This document shows positions 58,659-64,000 of a stretch of DNA of 64,000 nucleotides, in pieces. The notes below the pieces were generated by a model. The model had not been told where the DNA came from, made no database searches, and saw only the letters and a program-made list of their open reading frames with translations. Origin of the DNA: a virus; IMG/VR virus record IMGVR_UViG_3300028608_000006, positions 1-64,000 of that record; one strand, given 5' to 3'. Every line of letters starts with the position of its first letter. Positions within the stretch are counted from its first letter, which is position 1. The position numbers and the translations under genes were made by a program.

Positions 58659-59126
58659 TCAAGGTAACTTTTTAGAGTCGGCTGGTGTGCACATTTTGAG
58701 TAGCACATCGTTATTGGTCTTCAGCCTTTCGTTCTCAGCCAACGCCCGGATAAGATAGGGACGCAGGAAGTTGTTCTCATCGGTAAGCTTGATGTTGTTT
58801 TTGAACAGCAGCAAGTTCTCTTGTTTGACCAACGTCATCTGCTTGTTGAGACTGTCGTTGATGCGTACAAAAGCTTTCAGTGGACCCCCATCCGTGGGAT
58901 CGAAGAGCAGGCTAACTTTGGAGACACCTGCTTCCATGTCGGATAGATCAATGCGTAGGTTAATATTGGCCATCAGTAGACCAATAGTTGCCCACGACAA
59001 AATAGCAATGAGGAAGACGGCAGACTTGAGTACAGAAGTAAGTTGTTCTTCGACCGTCGCTCCCTTAACAAAACGCAAGACAAATTCTATGAATCTGTCG
59101 GCCAGCTCCTTCAAGAGCCCAAACAT
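58659..59126 (-). CDS. Single-pass membrane protein with coiled coil, 155 aa
   Basis: MFGLLKELADRFIEFVLRFVK: amphipathic N-terminus, then a membrane helix at ~36-53 (AVFLIAILSWATIGLLMA), then a ~100-residue exterior part with heptad-like Leu/Asn/Lys repeats (LNKQMTLVKQENLLLFKNNIKL). One Cys near the end (MCTPADS). Topology resembles an inner-membrane spanin, but there is no adjacent lysis gene or nested outer-membrane partner to support that. Divergent from the 446-aa virion gene. Confidence 0.6.
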   Translation of the reverse strand: MFGLLKELADRFIEFVLRFVKGATVEEQLTSVLKSAVFLIAILSWATIGLLMANINLRIDLSDMEAGVSKVSLLFDPTDGGPLKAFVRINDSLNKQMTLVKQENLLLFKNNIKLTDENNFLRPYLIRALAENERLKTNNDVLLKMCTPADSKKLP

Positions 59127-59158
59127 AAGAGATTTCCTTACTTTCTAGGTGGAAGATC

Positions 59159-60499
59159 ATGACAACGAGTTATCTTTCTTTTGGCAGCATAGCACAACTC
59201 CATAACAACGGTCCATTGACAGCTTCCGTAATCGGTGAACTGTCTACCAAAGCACAGACGTACGCTAAGGACCCCGGCAGATTTGGTCTGAAGGGTGTCG
59301 CTAGCGATACCATGCTGTTCAACTTCCTGTCCCAAAATAACAACGTCGACATCATCATGCCGCAAGCAATTGCGGAAGCCCAGATCGGCATCGGCAACTG
59401 GCTTTACGCGCAGGCTAAAACCGGTAACATCACCGGCAGTCGTCCAAACACTCTTGCGTTGTTGCAAGCCACCTTTACTAACAACATCGAAATCACCGAC
59501 ATCGGTGAGATGGTTACCAATAACGATATCTGGTTCCCAAGTTTCGTACAGGGTAATCACATCGTTTCGGGCGTAAAGCAGAGCTTCTATCTGTGGTTCG
59601 CTAACCAGTACTTCCTGGAGCAGTATCCAAAGGTCTCGTTTACAATCGTTCACCCAGTGCCGCTGGACGATATCGACCAGCTGATGAACATGAACTATCT
59701 TCAGCTCGAAGAACGGTTCGCACTGGAAACCCCGATCGTTATCGAGGACCGTACTCACGCGCTGACCAACCAAAGCGAATGGCCGTACACCGAACGTAAC
59801 GTGATCTCGTTCCAGATCATGGACTTGATCAACACGCCGAAGTTCGTCAACGGCTACTGGCGCTACCTGGAATGGGGTAACGGCGAAGATTCGGAAGATC
59901 AACTCTTCGACCAGATCAAACAGGAAATTCTGGATAACTCCGAGTTCCCTGAATCGAAGTGGGAAGACAAGATCCCCGATCTGTTCAATCCGATCGAGTT
60001 CTATGTGCTGCCGTACTTCAACCGTCTCGGCGTTGTGAACAAGACCAACGGTGCCAGCTCGCTGTCGCCAATTGTTGACCGCGAAACCATGATGGCTCTG
60101 GTCGACAAGTTCTTGACGCCTAATATGACGCCACAGCACGTCATAAAATCCACCCAAGTCATTCCGTTCCTTTATAAGTCAATGGCTTGCGCGTTTGTTG
60201 CGAAGTTGAACAACCGCTCCGGAATGGAAAAGATCTCCGCGATCGTTCCCGATTACCAACTGATTCCGTCCACTGACCCAGACTTCGACATCATGTCCGG
60301 CGCCACCATGGAGTTCATCCGTCAAATGGAGAACTTGCTGGCAGCGGCTGAAACAGTTACCCCGTATACCCTGACTCCAATCGGTATCACCCGCATCGTT
60401 CGCTTCGGCAAGGTGTGCGTGGCTCGCCGTATTGGCAAAGTGAAATACATCGTCGTCACCCGCTGGCAGTACCTGGAAGACGACGTCATTGAGAGCTAA
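59159..60499 (+). CDS. Virion-type protein, 446 aa
   Basis: MTTSYLSFGSIAQLHNNGPLT with AGGTGG upstream. Alpha/beta with aromatic loops (NGYWRYLEWGNGEDSED). No enzyme motif or export signal. It heads a two-gene plus-strand unit with the 216-aa gene. Capsid, neck or tail position cannot be told. Confidence 0.55.
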   Translation: MTTSYLSFGSIAQLHNNGPLTASVIGELSTKAQTYAKDPGRFGLKGVASDTMLFNFLSQNNNVDIIMPQAIAEAQIGIGNWLYAQAKTGNITGSRPNTLALLQATFTNNIEITDIGEMVTNNDIWFPSFVQGNHIVSGVKQSFYLWFANQYFLEQYPKVSFTIVHPVPLDDIDQLMNMNYLQLEERFALETPIVIEDRTHALTNQSEWPYTERNVISFQIMDLINTPKFVNGYWRYLEWGNGEDSEDQLFDQIKQEILDNSEFPESKWEDKIPDLFNPIEFYVLPYFNRLGVVNKTNGASSLSPIVDRETMMALVDKFLTPNMTPQHVIKSTQVIPFLYKSMACAFVAKLNNRSGMEKISAIVPDYQLIPSTDPDFDIMSGATMEFIRQMENLLAAAETVTPYTLTPIGITRIVRFGKVCVARRIGKVKYIVVTRWQYLEDDVIES

Positions 60500-60504
60500 G
60501 TGAT

Positions 60505-61155
60505 ATGGCGACTGAAAATAACGTGATCCCGTCGATTAACGCGGCGGGTCGGTTTGAAGCTTTGGCACCGTTTGACACAGTAGTGATCCCCTCTACTTAT
60601 TACACGGTAGAAGCACTGCGTACCATCCACGAAATGCAGGCGTTGAAACTGAACCTGTATGAGCTGGTGTTTAAACCCATCGGTGTGCTGGAAGCGGATT
60701 ACAACACGGTGCTGGAGCGTGCTCGTTCTTACGGCGCGATCATCGTTACCCTCACCAGTCGCTTCGGCCCACCGGTTTACGTACTGAGCAACTACTTCAA
60801 GTCCTTCCCGTTGATTGATGGGGTGTCCTACGAACGTATGTGCTTGATCGTTGACTTCGGTCCGTGTCCTCCCAGCATGAAAGATACCTTTGCTCAGGCA
60901 CAGGCGCACATCCAGCAATACTGCAAAGCCACCATCGGTATGGACAGTCAGGTTAAACTCGGCACTGTTCCTACCATTGGTTACGTTTCGCAGGCACAGG
61001 CTGAGTTCTTTGAGACGACCCGTAAGAACCTCATCACTGATGGTGACAACGACATCGCAAAGATCAACAACCTGCAAACCAAGCTGGTGCAGAAAGATGC
61101 GTACATTGCGCAGCTGGAAGCTCAGTTAGGTGCATTGGTTCCTCCAGCCCCATAA
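60505..61155 (+). CDS. Virion-type protein with C-terminal coiled coil, 216 aa
   Basis: MATENNVIPSINAAGRFEALA, 5 bases after the 446-aa stop. An alpha/beta N-terminal part, then a heptad-bearing helix (DNDIAKINNLQTKLVQKDAYIAQLEAQLGAL, ~180-212) and a Pro-rich end. The coiled coil suggests oligomerisation. Not recognised. Confidence 0.55.
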   Translation: MATENNVIPSINAAGRFEALAPFDTVVIPSTYYTVEALRTIHEMQALKLNLYELVFKPIGVLEADYNTVLERARSYGAIIVTLTSRFGPPVYVLSNYFKSFPLIDGVSYERMCLIVDFGPCPPSMKDTFAQAQAHIQQYCKATIGMDSQVKLGTVPTIGYVSQAQAEFFETTRKNLITDGDNDIAKINNLQTKLVQKDAYIAQLEAQLGALVPPAP

Positions 61156-61166
61156 GGCGAACATAT

Positions 61167-61204
61167 CCCCTACCCATTCCCCTTGATGGCGGAATGGGTA
61201 GGGG
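61167..61204. terminator. Bidirectional terminator
   Basis: A 14-bp perfect stem, CCCCTACCCATTCC (61167-61180) with GGAATGGGTAGGGG (61191-61204), between convergent genes. The plus-strand GGCGAACATATCC just before it is a variant of the shared tag. Confidence 0.85.
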
Positions 61205-61210
61205 TATGGT

Positions 61211-62689
61211 TTATTTCACGCGACGGATAGTACCCAGCGCGATACCGTCAGACAGGTCAGCGACTTCACGGTAGTCGTACGGTTTGATCAGCGGGTTGCC
61301 CAGGTTGATCAGGAACGCGTACAGTGCTTCGATGAAGCCTTCGGTGTAACGGTTGAACAGCGTGTTCACGAAGTCCAGATCTTCTTCGGTGATACGCTCT
61401 GGTGGAACGCCCGGTTTGTATTCCCAAACGATCCAGCTGTTCAGGTCGAGGCCGATGTTGACACCGGTAGCGGACTTGGCGGTCAGCTTGCGGATAACGT
61501 CGTTGGCGACTTCTTGTACCAGCGCCTTGCCGTAGCCAATGCCGAAGCCGTAGATGCGCTTGGTGAAGTGGCTGGCGGCGTACAGGATGGTCTTCAGCTT
61601 GTCGTCGAAGACAGCCTGGATAACCGGGTGCTGGCTGATTATGGCGCGGACGCCGTCGATTTCACGGTTGATCTGGTTGCGGTAGTTGTTGATCTGCTTC
61701 ACGGCCACCAGAACCTTCTTGTCCTTACCGTTCCATTCGAAAATGGTGGTAGGGTCTTCACCCAGCGAGATCTGACCGTTTTCAGGCAGCTTCGGGTAAA
61801 CCTTGTCGAGGGTTACGTTCAGGTGCTTGAAGTTGTCGATCGCTTTGAAAGCCAGATACAGGTCGTGGTCTTTCTCGATGTCAGCGTTAACCAACACGTT
61901 GGCTTTGAGAGTAGCCAGACCCAACTTGTTCGAGATGGTCAGCTTCAACTTCTCAGTCAGGTTTTCGACGGCAATGAAGTCACCGTTGACCAGACCTTCC
62001 ATTGGGTCCTTCTCGAACATCGGTGTCTGGTAGAACGACATCGGATACTCTATAGGGAGCTTGGATACGTTCAGCATGAAGCCACGGTCTTTCATGCTTT
62101 GCAGGGCTTGTGGTTGCACGCACCACTCGATGGTCGCGTCGTCCAGCACAGCTTCCATCCAGCGCTCGAAGCGGGATTCACGTACCACGAAGGTGTGGGA
62201 GTTGGCCTCGGTCTGGAAACGCACGTAGCGAACTTCTTCTTCGTCAACCAGACCTTGGTAGGTGTAGATAGACAGTTGTTCAGGCGGTGTTGGTACCAAG
62301 TCCATGAAGAACTTGACCAACCCGGCGTTACGGCGCTCAGAGACCGAACTCAGGACGCTGGAGTAGTTCGCTGGGCGTACGGCTGGCGGGTAGATCATGG
62401 TCATGGCATTAACCACGAGGCCGTCGTGTGGGATCTCCTGACCCTGCCAGATTGCCGGGACGTCAACGAACTTGCCAGCTGTCAGATCCATTGGCTCGGA
62501 GTAGCCTTCTTTAGGGAGGCTCGCCAGATACTCGTCACGGAACGCATTCCAGTCTTCGGCGCTGCCCTCGTAACCTTTGCTGGCGGCTGTCTCGTAATTC
62601 ATGCCGGGGTTCGCTGCGAAATCGGCGATCGACACGCCGTGTTTAAGTTGTTCTGCGGTCAGGTCGATAGGGGTCAGTTGTTCAGTCAC
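61211..62689 (-). CDS. Hypothetical protein, 492 aa, GTG start
   Basis: Begins MTEQLTPIDLTAEQL from a GTG at 62689: AGGAG lies 7 bases upstream, and the start overlaps the 59-aa gene's stop by GTGA. An ATG at 62734 in frame lacks a site. Alpha/beta, with a helical C-terminus (GFIEALYAFLINLGNPLIKPYDY). Phage enzymes and virion proteins are both possible; no catalytic motif seen. Not recognised. Confidence 0.6.
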   Translation of the reverse strand: MTEQLTPIDLTAEQLKHGVSIADFAANPGMNYETAASKGYEGSAEDWNAFRDEYLASLPKEGYSEPMDLTAGKFVDVPAIWQGQEIPHDGLVVNAMTMIYPPAVRPANYSSVLSSVSERRNAGLVKFFMDLVPTPPEQLSIYTYQGLVDEEEVRYVRFQTEANSHTFVVRESRFERWMEAVLDDATIEWCVQPQALQSMKDRGFMLNVSKLPIEYPMSFYQTPMFEKDPMEGLVNGDFIAVENLTEKLKLTISNKLGLATLKANVLVNADIEKDHDLYLAFKAIDNFKHLNVTLDKVYPKLPENGQISLGEDPTTIFEWNGKDKKVLVAVKQINNYRNQINREIDGVRAIISQHPVIQAVFDDKLKTILYAASHFTKRIYGFGIGYGKALVQEVANDVIRKLTAKSATGVNIGLDLNSWIVWEYKPGVPPERITEEDLDFVNTLFNRYTEGFIEALYAFLINLGNPLIKPYDYREVADLSDGIALGTIRRVK

Positions 62690-62865
62690 TTCATTGCTCC
62701 TTTCGTGGAATCGTGTGCAGGGGATGTCCCGCATGGGGTAACTTTGTAAATGTTGCCGCCGTAAGGTGATGGTGTCTTTGTAATCTCGATACGGCTAAGC
62801 TGCGGTGGAATCTGTATAGATACAAACCCCAGTTCCGCAGTATTTGTTTTTGGTTTGTTATCCAT
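62686..62865 (-). CDS. Hypothetical small protein, 59 aa
   Basis: MDNKPKTNTAELGFVSIQIPP with GGAG 6 bases upstream of the ATG at 62865. Ser/Pro/Thr-rich with two short strands. Its stop overlaps the 492-aa gene's GTG start by GTGA, so the two are coupled. Not recognised. Confidence 0.6.
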   Translation of the reverse strand: MDNKPKTNTAELGFVSIQIPPQLSRIEITKTPSPYGGNIYKVTPCGTSPAHDSTKGAMK

Positions 62866-62895
62866 TTGTTACTCCAAGATTAGGACAAAAAGATT

Positions 62896-64000
62896 ATGTA
62901 TAACCCATTCTCGGTTGGCGTAAAACAAACCGGAGTCTACGTTCATGTGACTGGCGTTTCGTTTTACAACCTAGCCAAGGACATCGAGAAGTTCTACAGC
63001 ACGGCGCTGGTCACAAAGTATATGATTCGCCGTGAAAGCTGGGACACAATCAAAGTCCATAATTTCTACTTGGTTGAGCTGCACTTCTTGTTAGGTGAAT
63101 TGCTCAAGCTGAAAACACTGCGTAGCCGTCGTCGTTCTCTTAATGAGCTGCGTCAGCTGTTGGAAACTGATACGTGGATCAAGGACACGGTCACGCCTTC
63201 TGGTAAACCTTTCGACTTTAAGCGACTGGATGCCTTTACCAAGAGCCCTTTCCCTAAACAACGGGAGTTCTTGGAACAGTATCCCCTGATCACCAAGAGT
63301 TACCACCTTAAAGGCATCCTGCTGGACTCTGTACCGGGTTCGGGTAAAGCGATGCCCAAGAGTACCAAGGTTAAGGTACCGGGCGGCTGGAAGGCTCTGG
63401 GAGCGATTCAGGTAGGCGATCAGGTCATGACCCCTTCAGGTCGTGTGTCTGATGTGTCGGGTGTGCATGATCAAGGTGTAACTGACGTTTACCGCTTCTA
63501 CTTCGAAGACGGTCGTTGGGCAGACTCTCACCCTGAACACTTGTGGCATGTGGATGAGGTCAGTGTTGTAGATGGCGAAGTGGTCATTAGCCCTGACAAC
63601 GTAACCACGACGCAAGACATCCTCGATCACTTCCAAGACTACGAGTATCAGATCCCGCTGGTTAGCAAGATCGATGGCTTGTTGTCGGGTGAAGGTTTCG
63701 CTTCCATTGAGGTGGCTGAAGAACTGTTGCTGTCAAGTATAGCAATAGACGATCCAGTCCTAGAATTACCGTATTCAGAACGCTTTAATATTGCCAAGGC
63801 GATGTTGGGTCGTTCCGGCTGTCAGATCTCTGCGGGGAGTGTTGCCTTTGTTACTTCTAACACCATGGCGGCATCTAACTTCCAAGCCTTGATCTGGAGC
63901 TTGGGTGGTATTGCTGAGAAGACGGCTATTGTTGACGTCGGTTACCGGGTAGATGTTTACCACGGCGAGATCGAAGAACTGGTGGCTGATCTGGTAGGCC
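62896..64000 (+). CDS. Helicase/ATPase with an intein (partial, runs off the window)
   Basis: 368 codons visible. After a ~110-residue N-terminal part (MYNPFSVGVKQTGVYVHVTG), FPKQREFLEQYP (119-130) looks like a Q-type motif and HLKGILLDSVPGSGK (137-151) is a Walker A as in SF2/SNF2-type helicases. It is cut after Lys151 by an intein, before the expected Thr. The downstream helicase motifs are outside the window, so the family is not fixed. AGGA precedes the ATG. Confidence 0.65.
   Translation, partial: MYNPFSVGVKQTGVYVHVTGVSFYNLAKDIEKFYSTALVTKYMIRRESWDTIKVHNFYLVELHFLLGELLKLKTLRSRRRSLNELRQLLETDTWIKDTVTPSGKPFDFKRLDAFTKSPFPKQREFLEQYPLITKSYHLKGILLDSVPGSGKAMPKSTKVKVPGGWKALGAIQVGDQVMTPSGRVSDVSGVHDQGVTDVYRFYFEDGRWADSHPEHLWHVDEVSVVDGEVVISPDNVTTTQDILDHFQDYEYQIPLVSKIDGLLSGEGFASIEVAEELLLSSIAIDDPVLELPYSERFNIAKAMLGRSGCQISAGSVAFVTSNTMAASNFQALIWSLGGIAEKTAIVDVGYRVDVYHGEIEELVADLVG
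63349..64000 (+). mobile_element. Second class-3-type intein (partial), in the helicase Walker A
   Basis: Starts AMPKSTKVKV directly after the Walker A Lys, with Ala as residue 1 and no N-terminal nucleophile. Block B has the class 3 Trp (HPEHLW). IQVGDQVMTPSG is a typical block A continuation. A LAGLIDADG-like repeat remains as AMLGRSGCQIS (where DTDG would be), followed by FQALIWSLGGIA, typical of the endonuclease or its splicing neighbour. The catalytic Asp is lost. The C-terminal blocks F and G lie beyond 64000. Confidence 0.75.

Noticed and set aside
58659-59126. Inner-membrane spanin call
   Set aside because: The topology fits, but there is no lysis gene beside it and no nested outer-membrane lipoprotein.
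1-64000. CRISPR array, insertion sequence or transposase, integrase and attachment sites
   Set aside because: No regularly spaced direct repeats, transposase motifs, integrase genes or terminal duplications were seen.

Overview
The window is 64 kb from a giant (jumbo) myovirus of the phiKZ-related group, most likely infecting Pseudomonas. The evidence is: a contractile-tail module (sheath then tube), a T4/phiKZ-type large terminase, a prohead protease, a RecA/UvsX-like recombinase, an RNase H-like protein, a phage-encoded multisubunit RNA polymerase (beta and the N-terminal half of beta'), a modular endolysin with peptidoglycan-binding repeats ahead of a transglycosylase domain (the layout known from phiKZ gp144, EL188 and OBPgp279), and a very long virion protein with muralytic domains beside the polymerase genes. 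Conserved order (terminase, structural genes, sheath, tube; and protease, polymerase beta, beta', giant lysin) also matches that group. The host is inferred from this affinity and from an alginate-lyase-like gene. No bacterial housekeeping genes, tRNAs or rRNAs were found. Gene names from phiKZ are remembered family knowledge, not search results.

Layout. 1-1827: an early promoter-like motif at the left edge, a terminator, a two-gene minus operon with an HslV/proteasome-like Ntn hydrolase, and a divergent intergenic region. 1828-5981: plus-strand genes, two of unknown (probably virion) role, then small proteins, a PL7 alginate-lyase-like protein and a thymidylate-kinase-like relic. 5982-14865: minus strand, an intein-containing large terminase plus three virion-type genes. 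14969-18101: plus strand, tail sheath and tail tube. 18184-27805: minus-strand accessory and early genes in several short transcription units, with dTMP kinase, a PP-loop ATPase, a Nudix-like protein, a lipoprotein and an exported protein. 27964-39232: minus strand, prohead protease and neighbours, endolysin, RNA polymerase beta and beta'. 39262-49519: plus strand, a 2679-residue tape-measure/tail-lysin-like protein and a membrane-segment virion protein. 49580-62865: mixed-strand block with recombinase, RNase H-like protein and several virion-like or unknown proteins. 62896-64000: the start of a helicase/ATPase gene interrupted by a second intein.

How it fits together. Six copies of a motif reading ATTTCAnaCCTATATTAC on the minus strand sit mostly in front of small accessory operons. 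They contain the TATATTAC core reported for phiKZ early promoters, so the virion RNA polymerase encoded at 33297-39232 may read them on entry. GC-rich hairpins, several sharing an AGCGGACATAA-like tag, separate the units and insulate convergent genes.

Most unusual items: (1) two class-3-type inteins, both inserted after the Walker A Lys of an ATPase and both with degraded homing-endonuclease motifs; (2) an apparently overprinted membrane-protein ORF with a strong ribosome-binding site inside the disordered linker of RNA polymerase beta; (3) a single-chain beta subunit where phiKZ has two proteins; (4) a tail protein carrying both GH19 and M15-like muralytic domains; (5) a phage alginate-lyase-like protein; (6) a phage HslV-like hydrolase.
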